DNA of 64,000 nt from Pseudomonas frederiksbergensis (GTDB lineage Bacteria > Pseudomonadota > Gammaproteobacteria > Pseudomonadales > Pseudomonadaceae): positions 142,605-206,604 of the forward strand of contig NZ_MOBP01000014.1 of the NCBI RefSeq assembly GCF_003732665.1, read 5' to 3'. The notes beneath the pieces were generated by a model, which did no database searches, was not told the DNA's origin, and saw only the letters and a program-made list of their open reading frames with translations. Below, piece after piece: positions 8,346 through 17,241 of this stretch (the stretch's first letter is position 1; the number at the start of each line of letters is the position of its first letter). Made by a program: the position numbers and the translations under genes.

Positions 8346-9208
8346 GCGAGTTCGCGGTATTGCAGGCTGAAACCCAATTCGGTGGATTGTCCGCGCTCCA
8401 GCAGACGCAACCCCGGCCGACCCGGCAAGTGATGGGCGTTGACCGGATGGCTCACCGGTTCGATACAGAAAAACCCCAACCCTACCGGGCAGTAGAGCAG
8501 GTAGTAATCGCAGCCGCTGGCCTGGCATTCCAGTTCATAACCGAGCTCGGGTTGCTGGATCAGGCAGTGCCCGTCCCATTCGCAGAAACCGTTGTCCACC
8601 AAGGTTTGCGGTAGCGCTTTGAGCTGTTGGAAATCCCAATCCGCCGGCAAGGGGCTGAGTTGTGTCGGCAGCTTCGCGGAGTCGCACAACCAGACCTGTC
8701 GGGCGCTTGCCTGCAACCGGGTGCTGGCGGTGCGCGGAAAGTAAGGGTGCAAACCGAGCCCGTGCCACACCGCGTGTTCGCCCAGGTGAGTGACCTGCAA
8801 CTCGATGCTCAACCGACCTTCACTCAGATGGAAACGTTGCCGGGCGCGGTAGGCGAAGGGCGTTGTGCAGTCGAGTTCCAGGACGGCTTCGTTGTGGCTT
8901 TGCGAAACAATTCGCCACGGCTGTTGCCAGGCGCTGCCATGGATCGGCAGGGGATCGGTGAGGCTGTTGGGGGGCAGGGCGAGCCAGCCTTCGGGGCAGT
9001 CGAAACCACCTTCGGAAATCCGGTTCGACCAGGGGGCCAGCGGGTAGCAACCGAGTTTGCCGGGCAGGCCGGTGTTCAGGGCCTGTTGGTCACTGTGACG
9101 CAACAGCGGCTGGCCGGTGCTTCGAACGGTCCAGTTGACGATGCTGGCGCCGAGTTCGGGGGTGAGGGTGAGGTGGGTGAAATCGTCTTCGAGTTCCAGA
9201 AGTTTCAT
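8342..9208 (-). CDS. Aldose 1-epimerase family protein
   Basis: 288 residues, GalM-like beta-sandwich. Visible family features are LGCYPLAPWSNRI, PIHGSAWQQPW (substrate His region) and WHGLGLHPYFPR (second His). It would interconvert anomers of a sugar or uronate. It is the last gene of a minus-strand row porin-udh-lactonase-epimerase, so hexuronate mutarotation is the likely job. A REPIN separates it from the lactonase gene. The exact substrate is not readable from the sequence. Confidence 0.82.
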   Translation of the reverse strand: MKLLELEDDFTHLTLTPELGASIVNWTVRSTGQPLLRHSDQQALNTGLPGKLGCYPLAPWSNRISEGGFDCPEGWLALPPNSLTDPLPIHGSAWQQPWRIVSQSHNEAVLELDCTTPFAYRARQRFHLSEGRLSIELQVTHLGEHAVWHGLGLHPYFPRTASTRLQASARQVWLCDSAKLPTQLSPLPADWDFQQLKALPQTLVDNGFCEWDGHCLIQQPELGYELECQASGCDYYLLYCPVGLGFFCIEPVSHPVNAHHLPGRPGLRLLERGQSTELGFSLQYRELA

Positions 9209-9235
9209 GAGATCTCGTTCTGCGTTGAAGGGTTG

Positions 9236-9328
9236 AAAAGATCGCAGCCTTCGGCAGCTCCTACAGGGATCGGCTGCATTCGGGCGAACGTCAATCCTGT
9301 AGGAGCTGCCGAAGGCTGCGATCTTTTA
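9236..9328. repeat. REPIN (GTAGGAGCTGCCGAAGGCTG family)
   Basis: Inverted pair of the REP GTAGGAGCTGCCGAAGGCTG(CGATC). The same family flanks the RAYT gene at 25.8-26.7 kb and occurs again at 30.6 kb. Confidence 0.93.
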
Positions 9329-9333
9329 GGGTT

Positions 9334-10224
9334 TCAACAATCTTGAAACAGAGGTTCAGGCAGGCCTTTGACTCCGGGATTGAGCGCAAACACTCCACCC
9401 GCCAACGACTGCTCGTCATGGTCATCACCAGGACGAATCGAGGTCACGAACAACGTGTCCAGCCCACTGCCACCAAACGCGCACATGGTCGGTTTCTTCA
9501 CCGGCACGGCGAGGGAACGGTCGAGCCGGCCATCCGGAGTAAAGCGGTGAATCAGCCCGGCGTCGTTGGCGCAGATCCAGTAGCAGCCCTCGGCATCCAC
9601 CGCTGCGCCGTCGGGGCGACCGCTGAAGTGATTCATGTCGACGAACAGCCGCCGATTGCTCGGCGTGCCGCTGTCGATGTCGTAGTCGAAGGCCCAGATT
9701 TGCTGGGCCAGTGGATGCGAATCAGACAGGTACATCGTCCGGCCGTCGGGGCTGAAACCCAGGCCGTTGGGGACGATGAAACCTGTGAGTTGCGGCTCAA
9801 GCGGCCCCTGTTGTCCGCTGGTGTAGCGATACAACGTGCCTTCAGCCGCGTTGGCCCCCATGTTCAGCACCATGCTGCCGGCCCAGAAACGCCCCTGACG
9901 ATCGCAGCGCCCATCGTTCAGGCGCATGTCGGGACGGGTGTGGTCGACGTGGGCCAGTCGTTCGCTGTCGAGGCTGCCGTCGTTGTGCGGGCGCAGATGA
10001 AAGAAGCCGCTTTCCATTCCGGCGACCCAACCGCCGTCGCTGTGACGGGCAATGCAGGCGAGCATTTCCGGGGTTTTCCAGGCATGGACATGCCCGGTCG
10101 CGGCGCTCCAGCGTTGCAGGCCGCCGGCGGGAATGTCGACCCAGTACAGGGCGTTTTCCTCAGGCACCCAGACCGGACTTTCACCGACGGCGTTACGGGC
10201 ATCGACAATCAATTCGGCTTGCAT
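9334..10224 (-). CDS. SMP-30/gluconolactonase family lactonase
   Basis: 296 residues, six-bladed propeller lactonase family. Metal-ligand segments visible are the N-terminal VGESPVWVPEENALYWVD (Glu), RPDMRLNDGRCDRQGRFWAG (Asn/Asp), and FIVPNGLGFSPDGRTMYLSDS (Asn, Asp). Given uronate dehydrogenase 27 bp upstream in the same direction, it most likely hydrolyses the aldarolactone made by Udh to galactarate or glucarate. This substrate is inferred from context; gluconolactone or arabinonolactone cannot be excluded. AAGGA precedes ATG 10224. Confidence 0.85.
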   Translation of the reverse strand: MQAELIVDARNAVGESPVWVPEENALYWVDIPAGGLQRWSAATGHVHAWKTPEMLACIARHSDGGWVAGMESGFFHLRPHNDGSLDSERLAHVDHTRPDMRLNDGRCDRQGRFWAGSMVLNMGANAAEGTLYRYTSGQQGPLEPQLTGFIVPNGLGFSPDGRTMYLSDSHPLAQQIWAFDYDIDSGTPSNRRLFVDMNHFSGRPDGAAVDAEGCYWICANDAGLIHRFTPDGRLDRSLAVPVKKPTMCAFGGSGLDTLFVTSIRPGDDHDEQSLAGGVFALNPGVKGLPEPLFQDC

Positions 10225-10250
10225 GGCGACTCATTCCTTTGGAGGTTGGT

Positions 10251-11069
10251 TTAGTCGCCGAACGGGCCGGACGCGACAAACGCGCCACCCTGATACACCA
10301 TCGCCGGGTCATCTGCGGCCGGCATCGGTTGTGCTTCGATCTTGTCGCGGAATACTTCGGAGTTGTCCCGGGGCACATAACCCAGGCCAGCGGCGTAGCG
10401 GTTGTCCCACCAGACGTTCTTGTTGTCGGAAACGCCGTAGACAATGGTGTGGCCGACATTCGGCGCGTACAGCGCACGTTCCAGCAATTGGGTCAGGTCG
10501 CCGAAGCTCAACCAGGTGCTCATCATGCGGCGGTTTTGCGGTTCCGGGAACGAAGAGCCGATGCGCACGCTGACGGTCTCGATGCCGTAGCGATCGAAGT
10601 AGAAGCTGGCAACGTCTTCGCCGTAGGACTTGGACAAACCGTAATAACTGTCCGGGCGGCGCGGCGAGCGAGCGTCGATCACTTCGTCCTGCTTATAGAA
10701 GCCGATGACGTGGTTGGAACTGGCGAAGATCACCCGCTTCACGCCGTGGCGCCGGGCGGCTTCATAGATGTGGAACACGCCGCAGATGTTCGCGCCGAGG
10801 ATCTCTTCGAAAGCGTGCTCGGTGGACACGCCACCAAAGTGCAGGATCGCGTCCACGCCTTCGACCAGTTGATGCACGGCTTGCTTGTCGGCGAGGTCGC
10901 AGGTCACGACTTCTTCGCGGTCATCGATGGCCGGGGCGATGTCGGCGATGTCCGACAGACGAATCACATTGGCGTAGGGGCGCAGGGTTTCACGCAGGAC
11001 TTTGCCGAGGCCACCGGCGGCACCGGTCAGCAGCAGGCGATTGAAAGGGGCAGGGGATGTCGTGGTCAT
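10251..11069 (-). CDS. udh: Uronate dehydrogenase
   Basis: 272 residues with ATG at 11069, preceded by AGGA; the eight codons upstream in frame are probably not translated. It is a short-chain epimerase-like dehydrogenase: LLLTGAAGGLGKVLRE nucleotide motif, DILHFGG-type segment (VDAILHFGGVS), catalytic YxxxK in DSYYGLSKSYGED. The sequence is very close to the characterised P. syringae Udh, which oxidises D-glucuronate and D-galacturonate to aldarolactones with NAD (from memory of that protein). It begins the udh-lactonase-epimerase unit and has its own operator-bearing promoter. Confidence 0.92.
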   Translation of the reverse strand: MTTTSPAPFNRLLLTGAAGGLGKVLRETLRPYANVIRLSDIADIAPAIDDREEVVTCDLADKQAVHQLVEGVDAILHFGGVSTEHAFEEILGANICGVFHIYEAARRHGVKRVIFASSNHVIGFYKQDEVIDARSPRRPDSYYGLSKSYGEDVASFYFDRYGIETVSVRIGSSFPEPQNRRMMSTWLSFGDLTQLLERALYAPNVGHTIVYGVSDNKNVWWDNRYAAGLGYVPRDNSEVFRDKIEAQPMPAADDPAMVYQGGAFVASGPFGD

Positions 11070-11104
11070 GGAAATTCCTGAATTCGGCGTCATTGCGGTT
11101 GTTG

Positions 11105-11157
11105 TAAGTTGTCGTATGACTTGGGCGGAGTATCGTTAGCCTGTCCGGTGGTTGTCA
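11105..11157 (-). promoter_or_regulatory. udh promoter with operator-like site
   Basis: On the minus strand a -35 TTGACA (11157-11152), 18-bp spacer and -10 GATACT (11133-11128) lie ahead of udh. The 17-mer AAGTTGTCGTATGACTT at 11105-11121 (plus-strand reading) sits over the expected start point. Two closely related 17-mers flank the porin promoter at 12.7 kb, so a common repressor is inferred, probably a GntR-type uronate or aldarate regulator not encoded in this window. Confidence 0.6.
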
Positions 11158-11208
11158 ACGCGTTGGTGATGGAAATTGACGGAGGGTCAATGAGTTGCTC
11201 AATGCTCT

Positions 11209-11323
11209 TGTGGCGAGGGAGCTTGCTGTGGCGAGGGAGCTTGCTCCCGCTGGGCTGCGCAGCAGACCCAAAATAGTTGGGAGCGCTTCGCACTCCAGCG
11301 CGAGCAAGCTCGCTCGCCACAGG
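11209..11323. repeat. REP inverted repeat (TGTGGCGAGGGAGCTTGCTC family)
   Basis: The left side carries GTGGCGAGGGAGCTTGC twice in tandem, the right side its complement once (GAGCAAGCTCGCTCGCCACA), around a GCGCAGCAGACCC centre. It is the same family as the element at 29.2 kb. It lies between udh and the porin gene. Confidence 0.88.
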
Positions 11324-11354
11324 GATTGAGTCGCTCCTTATGCCAATGCTCGCC

Positions 11355-12650
11355 TCACAACAACGAAATCGGATAGCTCACAAAAATCCGGTTCTCATCA
11401 AACTCATTGGTGCTGAAGTTTTTGCGAATACTCGCATTGCGCCATTTCACGTTGAGGTTCTTCAGCACGCCGCTCTGCACGGTATAGGCCAGTTCCGATT
11501 CGCGGCCCCATTCCTTGCCATCGGTAATCGCCCCGGTGTGCACGTTATCGCCGCTGATGTAGCGGTTCATCAGGGTCAGGCCGGGGATGCCGAGGGCGAC
11601 GAAGTTGTAGTCGTGGCGCAGTTGCCAGGATTTTTCCTTGGCGTTGTCGTAGCTGGAGTTGTAGCTGTCGTTGGCCAGGGTGCCGCCGCTGGTGCCGTTG
11701 ACGCGCATCCAGGCATCGTCGCCCGTAAGTTTTTGCAGGCCGACATAAAAAGTGCTGCCGCCGTACTTGGCCGAGAGCATGGCGAAAGTGGTTTTGTTGT
11801 CGAGGTCGCCGGCCAGGGCGCTGCCGTCCTCCTTGCCGGTGAAGAAGCCGAGGTTGGCGCCCAGGGTCCAGTCGCCGATGGGTTGGCTGTGGCTCAGGTT
11901 GAAATATTCTTGCTGGTAAATGTCGCTGAGTTGCGAGTACCAGACGCCGACCAGCGTGCGCTTTTCATTGAAGGTGTATTCGCCGCCGCCGAAGTTGAAA
12001 CGGTCCGAGGTGAACGCGGCTTTGCCGTTCATCGACATGTCGTCCATGCTCGAATCGTTGCGCGGGCTGTTGGCGCGGAACTGGCCGCCGTAGAGCTTGA
12101 GGCCGTCGATTTCGCTGGACGTCACTTGGCCGCCGCGAAAGGTCTGGGGCAGGGAACGGCCGTCGTCCGAGCGCAACACCGGCAGCACTGGCATCCATTC
12201 GCCGACCTTCAATTCAGTCTTGGAAAACTTGGCCTTCAACGCGACGTTGGTGCGCCCGAAGCTGTCCGCCGGACGACCGTCGTGATCCAGCGGCAGCAAT
12301 TGCGTGCCACCGGTGCCTTTGCCGCCATCGAGTTTCAGCGAGTACAGGCCCAGCACGTCCACACCGAAACCCACCGTGCCCTGGGTGAAGCCGGACTTGG
12401 CGTCGAGGATGAAGTTTTGCGTCCACTCTTCAGCCTTGCCCTGGGGGTAGGCCGGGTTGGTGAAGTTGCGATTGAAATAGGCGTTGCGCAGGTTCAGCGT
12501 GGCGCTGGCGTCATCGACGAAACCTTCGGCGTGGCCGCTCATGGGCAAGGCGAGAGCCAGGCTGCTGCAACCGATCAAGCTCAGGGTGTGGCGGCGGACG
12601 AACGTGGGACGAGGGGTGCAGACGGAGGAATGGCGGACGAGTTTGCTCAC
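11355..12650 (-). CDS. OprD-family outer-membrane porin (likely uronate channel)
   Basis: 431 residues with a GTG start at 12650 (MSKLVRHSSV). A signal peptide runs to about residue 41 (LALALPMSGHA). Then follows the OprD/Occ pattern: a mature start EGFVDDASATLNLRNAYFNR, repeated beta-strands, and a final NRIFVSYPISLL. Such channels are substrate-specific. Its position ahead of udh and the shared operator motif point to hexuronates, which is inference. It is separated from udh by 285 bp holding a REP element and the udh promoter. Confidence 0.9.
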   Translation of the reverse strand: MSKLVRHSSVCTPRPTFVRRHTLSLIGCSSLALALPMSGHAEGFVDDASATLNLRNAYFNRNFTNPAYPQGKAEEWTQNFILDAKSGFTQGTVGFGVDVLGLYSLKLDGGKGTGGTQLLPLDHDGRPADSFGRTNVALKAKFSKTELKVGEWMPVLPVLRSDDGRSLPQTFRGGQVTSSEIDGLKLYGGQFRANSPRNDSSMDDMSMNGKAAFTSDRFNFGGGEYTFNEKRTLVGVWYSQLSDIYQQEYFNLSHSQPIGDWTLGANLGFFTGKEDGSALAGDLDNKTTFAMLSAKYGGSTFYVGLQKLTGDDAWMRVNGTSGGTLANDSYNSSYDNAKEKSWQLRHDYNFVALGIPGLTLMNRYISGDNVHTGAITDGKEWGRESELAYTVQSGVLKNLNVKWRNASIRKNFSTNEFDENRIFVSYPISLL

Positions 12651-12694
12651 AGTGACGATCCCTTTTGCTTCTTGTTGTTTTTATTGTTTGTTAT

Positions 12695-12769
12695 ACGTCG
12701 TCGTACAACATGGCGGCGATTATTTGCGCGGCTTTACGGGGTTGTCAATCAGAAGTTGTACGATGACAT
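12695..12769 (-). promoter_or_regulatory. Porin promoter with two operator-like 17-mers
   Basis: On the minus strand a -35 TTGACA (12748-12743), 18-bp spacer and -10 AATAAT (12724-12719) precede the porin. One motif copy, AAGTTGTACGATGACAT, lies just upstream of the -35 (12753-12769). A second, ATGTTGTACGACGACGT read on the minus strand, covers the start-point region (12711-12695). Together with the udh site they give a consensus A(A/T)GTTGTnnnA(T/C)GACnT. Spacer length and operator placement match the udh promoter. Confidence 0.62.
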
Positions 12770-12787
12770 GGCGATAAAAACACAAAC

Positions 12788-12882
12788 CCTGTGGGAGCGG
12801 GCTTGCTCGCGAAAGCGGCGGCACGTTCAACATCAACGTCACCTGACACAACGCCTTCGCGAGCAAGCCCGCTCCCACAGGG
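12788..12882. repeat. REPIN (GTGGGAGCGGGCTTGCTCGC family)
   Basis: Inverted REP pair between the porin promoter and the divergent MFS gene. Confidence 0.92.
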
Positions 12883-12942
12883 GATGTGTGTTGCCTGCGG
12901 ATTTCCGGCAAACTGGCACGGTCCTCAGAACAAGGCCTTTGA

Positions 12943-14607
12943 ATGGATCATTACGCCCCGCGCAACTGGCAACCCCACGAACGGCCCAGTCTGCCCGGTT
13001 CTCCTTCGACACCCGATCACTCCAACCCCAAACGCCTGGCCTATGCGTTGGTGGGGTTGCTGGTGGCGTTGACCGGTGGCCTCGGCAATTCCCTGGTGAT
13101 CGCCAACCTGCCTTACCTGCAAGGCGCGCTCGGCGCGACCACCGCCGAGATGGCCTGGTTGCCGGCGGCGTACGTGATGACCAACGTGTCGATGAACCTG
13201 CTGCTGGTGAAGTTTCGCCAGCAGTTCGGCTTGCGCGCATTCACCGAAGTGTTCCTGGTGCTCTACGCCCTGGTGACCTTCGGCCACTTGTTCGTCAACG
13301 ATTTGAGTTCGGCCATCGCCGTGCGCGCAGCCCACGGCATGGTCGGCGCGGCGCTGAGTTCGTTGGGCCTGTATTACATGATCCAGGCGTTCCCGGCGAA
13401 ATGGCGGATGAAAGCGCTGGTGCTCGGGCTCGGTGCGTCGCAACTGGCGCTGCCGCTGGCGCGACTGTTCTCCGAAGACCTGATGCAAATCGCCGAGTGG
13501 CGTGGGCTGTATCTGTTCGAGTTGGGCATGGCGCTGCTGACATTGGGCTGCGTATTCCTGCTCAAGTTGCCGCCCGGGGACCGCTTCAAGACCTTCGAAA
13601 AACTCGACTTCCTGACCTTCGCCATTCTCGCCACGGGCGTGGCCTTGCTCTGCGCCGTGCTGTCCCTGGGACGCATTGACTGGTGGCTGGAAGCGCCGTG
13701 GATTGGCATTGCTTCGGCGGCCTCCATCGTGCTGATCCTTGCGGGACTGGCCATCGAACATAACCGCAGCAACCCGCTGCTGATGACCCGCTGGCTCGGC
13801 AGCGGCGTGATGATTCGCCTGGCCCTGGCGGTGATCCTGATTCGCATGGTGTTGTCCGAGCAATCCACCGGCGCGGTCGGCTTCATGCAGATGCTGAACA
13901 TGAGCAATCAGCAACTGCACAGCCTCTATGTGGTGATGCTGCTGGGCAGCATCGCGGGCCTGGCCACCAGCGCCCTGACCATCGACCCCAAACACCTGTT
14001 CATGCCGCTGATCGTGTCCCTCGCTTTGATGGCGGTCGGCTCGGTGATGGACAGCTACTCGAACAACCTGACCCGCCCGGAAAACATATACTTCAGCCAG
14101 TTTCTGCTGGCCTTCGGCGGCACGTTTTTCCTCGGTCCGACCATGGTCCTGGGCACGCGCCGGGTGTTGACCAACCCGCGCAACCTGGTGAGTTTTTCCG
14201 TGCTGTTCGGGATCTGCCAGAACCTCGGCGGCTTGATCGGCGCGGCGTTGCTCGGCACGTTCCAGATCGTTCGCGAGAAATTCCATTCCAGCAACATCGT
14301 CGAACACCTGACGATGATGGACCCGCGTGTCGCAGCGCGGGTGCAGAGCGGCGGCAACGCGGTCGGCTCGATAATCGCCGACCCGAGCCTGCGCAACCTT
14401 CAGGGCATCCGAAGCCTGGCAACGGCCGCCACTCGCGAAGCCAACGTGCTGGCCTATAACGATGTGTTCATGCTGATCGCCGTGATCGCGGTGCTGACCA
14501 TGATCTGGATTTCCATTCGCGCCCTGTGGCTGATGAGCACCACCCAAGCCGTCGCCCCAGGGCCTGCCACACCTTCCGTTCAACCCAGCGGTGCCACTTC
14601 TTCATGA
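12943..14607 (+). CDS. MFS multidrug transporter, DHA2 (EmrB/QacA-like)
   Basis: 554 residues with about 14 predicted membrane segments. The first starts at YALVGLLVALTGGLGNSLVI after a polar 30-residue N-tail. It would export a hydrophobic or acidic substrate by proton antiport, working with the adaptor encoded next. The stop overlaps the start of the HlyD-type gene (ATGA at 14604-14607), so the pair forms one operon. The order transporter-then-adaptor is the reverse of E. coli emrAB. No outer-membrane factor gene follows. Substrate unknown. Confidence 0.85.
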   Translation: MDHYAPRNWQPHERPSLPGSPSTPDHSNPKRLAYALVGLLVALTGGLGNSLVIANLPYLQGALGATTAEMAWLPAAYVMTNVSMNLLLVKFRQQFGLRAFTEVFLVLYALVTFGHLFVNDLSSAIAVRAAHGMVGAALSSLGLYYMIQAFPAKWRMKALVLGLGASQLALPLARLFSEDLMQIAEWRGLYLFELGMALLTLGCVFLLKLPPGDRFKTFEKLDFLTFAILATGVALLCAVLSLGRIDWWLEAPWIGIASAASIVLILAGLAIEHNRSNPLLMTRWLGSGVMIRLALAVILIRMVLSEQSTGAVGFMQMLNMSNQQLHSLYVVMLLGSIAGLATSALTIDPKHLFMPLIVSLALMAVGSVMDSYSNNLTRPENIYFSQFLLAFGGTFFLGPTMVLGTRRVLTNPRNLVSFSVLFGICQNLGGLIGAALLGTFQIVREKFHSSNIVEHLTMMDPRVAARVQSGGNAVGSIIADPSLRNLQGIRSLATAATREANVLAYNDVFMLIAVIAVLTMIWISIRALWLMSTTQAVAPGPATPSVQPSGATSS

Positions 14608-15764
14608 CTGAACCGACCACCACGACCACCAACGCCATCGCCGCCACCCCCGAAGGCGTGGCGCCACCGTCCGCGCCGGCCACCGAACCGCGCTCGTTGC
14701 GGGTGCGGATTATCTCGTCCATGGGCTTCGCGGCGATTGCCATCGTCGGCGTGCTGATCGTGTTGTACGCCTGGCAACTGCCGCCGTTCAGCAGCGCCGT
14801 GGAAACCACGGAAAACGCCCTGGTGCGCGGCCAAGTGACGATCATCGGCCCGCAGCTCAGCGGCTACGTGTACGAAGTGCCGGTGACGGATTTCCAGTTT
14901 GTGAAGGCCGGCGATTTGCTGGTGCGCCTCGACGACCGCATCTACAAGCAGCACCTCGATCAGTCCCTGGCGCAACTGGCGGTGCAGAAAGCCGCGCTGG
15001 CCAACGTGGTGCAGCAACGCAACAGCGCCGAAGCGACCATCAAGTTGCGTCAGGCGGCGGTCGCTGACAGTCAGGCACAGCAGCGCAAGAGTGAAGCCGA
15101 TCTGCGCCGCAACAAAGAGCTGATCAATGACGGCTCCGTGTCCAAGCGCGAACTGGACGTGACCCTGGCCGCCAACGCCCAGACCATCGCCGCCGTGGCC
15201 CAGGCCCAAGCCAATCTGGAAATCGCCCGCCAGGATTTGCAAACGGTGATCGTTAATCGCGGTTCGCTGGAAGCGGCGGTGGCGAGTGCGGAAGCGGCGG
15301 TGCAACTGGCGCGGATCGACCTGTCCAACACCCGCGTCATCGCCCCGCGTGACGGCCAACTCGGGCAGATCGGCGTGCGCCTCGGGGCCTACGTCAACTC
15401 CGGCGCGCAGTTGATGGCGCTGGTGCCGAACCAGTTGTGGGTGATCGCCAACATGAAGGAAACCCAGATGGACGACGTGCGCGTCGGCCAACCGGTGAGC
15501 TTCACCGTCGATGCCCTCGACCATCGTAAATTCAAGGGCAAGGTGCAGCGGATTTCCCCGGCCACCGGGTCGGAATTCAGTTTGTTGCAGGCCGACAACG
15601 CCACCGGCAACTTCGTCAAGATCGCTCAGCGAGTGCCGGTGCGGATTACCGTGGATGAGGGGCAGGAGCAGAGTGAACGGTTAAGGCCGGGGATGTCGGT
15701 GGTGGTCAGCATTGATACCGCAGCGCAAGGACACAGCGATACCCCAGACACCACACAAAACTAA
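14604..15764 (+). CDS. HlyD-family periplasmic adaptor (EmrA-like)
   Basis: 386 residues from ATG 14604. A Thr/Ala-rich cytoplasmic N-tail is followed by one membrane anchor (GFAAIAIVGVLIVLYAW, about residues 50-67). Next is a biotinyl-lipoyl-like half (GQVTIIGPQLSGYVYEVPV), a long alpha-helical hairpin rich in Gln and Ala (about 120-240), and the second lipoyl half with DLSNTRVIAPRDGQLGQIGV. It bridges the MFS pump to an outer-membrane channel. Translationally coupled to the pump. Confidence 0.87.
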   Translation: MTEPTTTTTNAIAATPEGVAPPSAPATEPRSLRVRIISSMGFAAIAIVGVLIVLYAWQLPPFSSAVETTENALVRGQVTIIGPQLSGYVYEVPVTDFQFVKAGDLLVRLDDRIYKQHLDQSLAQLAVQKAALANVVQQRNSAEATIKLRQAAVADSQAQQRKSEADLRRNKELINDGSVSKRELDVTLAANAQTIAAVAQAQANLEIARQDLQTVIVNRGSLEAAVASAEAAVQLARIDLSNTRVIAPRDGQLGQIGVRLGAYVNSGAQLMALVPNQLWVIANMKETQMDDVRVGQPVSFTVDALDHRKFKGKVQRISPATGSEFSLLQADNATGNFVKIAQRVPVRITVDEGQEQSERLRPGMSVVVSIDTAAQGHSDTPDTTQN

Positions 15765-15765
15765 A

Positions 15766-15857
15766 TGTGGGAGCGAGCCTGCTCGCGAATGCGGTGTGTC
15801 AGGCAACATAGATGTCGGCTGATAGATCGCATTCGCGAGCAGGCTCGCTCCCACAGG
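15766..15857. repeat. REPIN (GTGGGAGCGAGCCTGCTCGC variant)
   Basis: Inverted pair, GTGGGAGCGAGCCTGCTCGC and its complement, between two convergent operons. It could help stop transcription from both sides. Confidence 0.92.
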
Positions 15858-15868
15858 GGATGGCGGGG

Positions 15869-16729
15869 TTAACCTGCAATCATCGGGGGCATGGTGCCCA
15901 GTAGCGAAACCGCCGCCACCGCGCCCATCCCCAGCAACCACTCCAGCATCACACTGGTTTTCAGCGCACCAACCCGCCGCTCGCAATCTTTGATGCGCAA
16001 CCGATTGAACAACGCCAGCCCCAGCATCAGCGCCACCAGCAGCACCTTGATCAACAGAATCAGGGCAAACCCGGAGAACAACGGCGTCGGCCAAAACGCC
16101 CCGGTGAGCACGCGCACGTTGATTAACCCGGTGATCACCAGTCCCGCCACCAAGCCATAACCTACACCGCTAAAGCGCCGCAGAATGGTGCTCAGCGAGT
16201 ACCCGGACGGGTGGCGCAGAATCATCACCAGCAACAACAACCCCCCAAGCCAGGCACTGACGCAGGTCAGGTGAATGATCTGGTTGAGGATCAGCAATTG
16301 GCCGCTGAGGCCGTCGAGCATCGCGCCATGACCGACCGGCGCGAGAGTCGCCAGCAGCAGACCACTGACGAGCAGTCTCAGCGGTACATTCGCGCCCAAC
16401 GGCGTCAGCAGCAACACCATCAACAAGGCGTTGAGCAGCAAGTGCCAGCTCCACACCTGGCCGAAAAAGGTATTGCCCAGCACCAGGCCCAGGGTCGGCG
16501 GATCAAACGCCGCGTCCCAGGCCCCGGCCATGCTGGCGGTGATCAATAGTAGCCAGGTCACGCCGCTGACCAGCGCCACGGCGGTCAGCCAGCGGGTGAT
16601 CCGCGCCAGTTGCCGATCCAAATGCCCGGCGTCAGCGTCCAGCAACAACGGCCGGAACACTCCGGCCCCGAACAACATCAACACCACCACAAAATGCAGG
16701 AAGCGGCACAGCACCAGCGCGTCGGTCAT
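15869..16729 (-). CDS. copD: Copper resistance inner-membrane protein CopD
   Basis: 286 residues, about eight hydrophobic helices, CopD/YebZ family. Conserved His residues that could carry copper across the membrane are seen in the first helix (CRFLHFVVVLMLFGAG), in VWSWHLLLN, and in ILNQIIHLTCVSAWLGG. It starts 3 bp after the copC stop and so is cotranscribed with it. CopCD is linked to copper uptake or delivery from the periplasm. Confidence 0.87.
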   Translation of the reverse strand: MTDALVLCRFLHFVVVLMLFGAGVFRPLLLDADAGHLDRQLARITRWLTAVALVSGVTWLLLITASMAGAWDAAFDPPTLGLVLGNTFFGQVWSWHLLLNALLMVLLLTPLGANVPLRLLVSGLLLATLAPVGHGAMLDGLSGQLLILNQIIHLTCVSAWLGGLLLLVMILRHPSGYSLSTILRRFSGVGYGLVAGLVITGLINVRVLTGAFWPTPLFSGFALILLIKVLLVALMLGLALFNRLRIKDCERRVGALKTSVMLEWLLGMGAVAAVSLLGTMPPMIAG

Positions 16730-16732
16730 GAA

Positions 16733-17095
16733 TTATTGGCCAACCTTGAAGCTGTAGGCGCCTTCGCTTTTGTGGGTGTCGACCGACACGGCGTGCCATT
16801 CGACTTTATAAGCGCCGGCGGTCAATGGCGCGGCAGGGGTCACGATCAGGGTTTTCTTGTCGTTTTCCGTGGTCAACGGCTTGACCGCCACGGGGGCGCC
16901 ATCCTTGGTCAGGGTGACTTTGGTGAAACTGGCTTCGACGCCTTCAGTAAAGGTCAGGCGCAAATCCGCCGGGGCCGCGACGGTGCTGTCGGCAGCCGGG
17001 GTCTGGCTTTTCAAATGGGCATGGGCGAGCACCGAGGAAGCGGCGAGCAGCGAGCCGAGAAGGGCAGCGGTGGTCAGGGCTTTTTTCAGCAGCAT
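16733..17095 (-). CDS. copC: Periplasmic copper-binding protein CopC
   Basis: 120 residues from ATG 17095, chosen because AAGGAA lies 8 bases upstream; the frame extends two codons further only by a TTG. A signal peptide ends at ASSVLA, giving a mature N-terminus HAHLKSQTP that supplies the Cu(II) histidine brace. The second ligand pair is in DTHKSEG near the C-terminus. Met-rich Cu(I) sites of plasmid CopC are lacking. It leads the copCD operon. Confidence 0.9.
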   Translation of the reverse strand: MLLKKALTTAALLGSLLAASSVLAHAHLKSQTPAADSTVAAPADLRLTFTEGVEASFTKVTLTKDGAPVAVKPLTTENDKKTLIVTPAAPLTAGAYKVEWHAVSVDTHKSEGAYSFKVGQ

Positions 17096-17241
17096 GGTCA
17101 ATTTCCTTCCGGGGCAGATGAATGGGCGTTACTTAAGCATGAACGGTAGACGCCCGGAAATGTTTACGCTGTAAAAAAGGCCTGTCGCCGCGATCCAGAG
17201 CGGATGCTAGTCTTGGGCAACGCTGTAGTCAGGGAGCCCTC

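Noticed and set aside
11277..13679. 800-codon open frame spanning antisense of the porin and part of the MFS gene
   Set aside because: It crosses a REPIN and two real genes on different strands; no coherent product.
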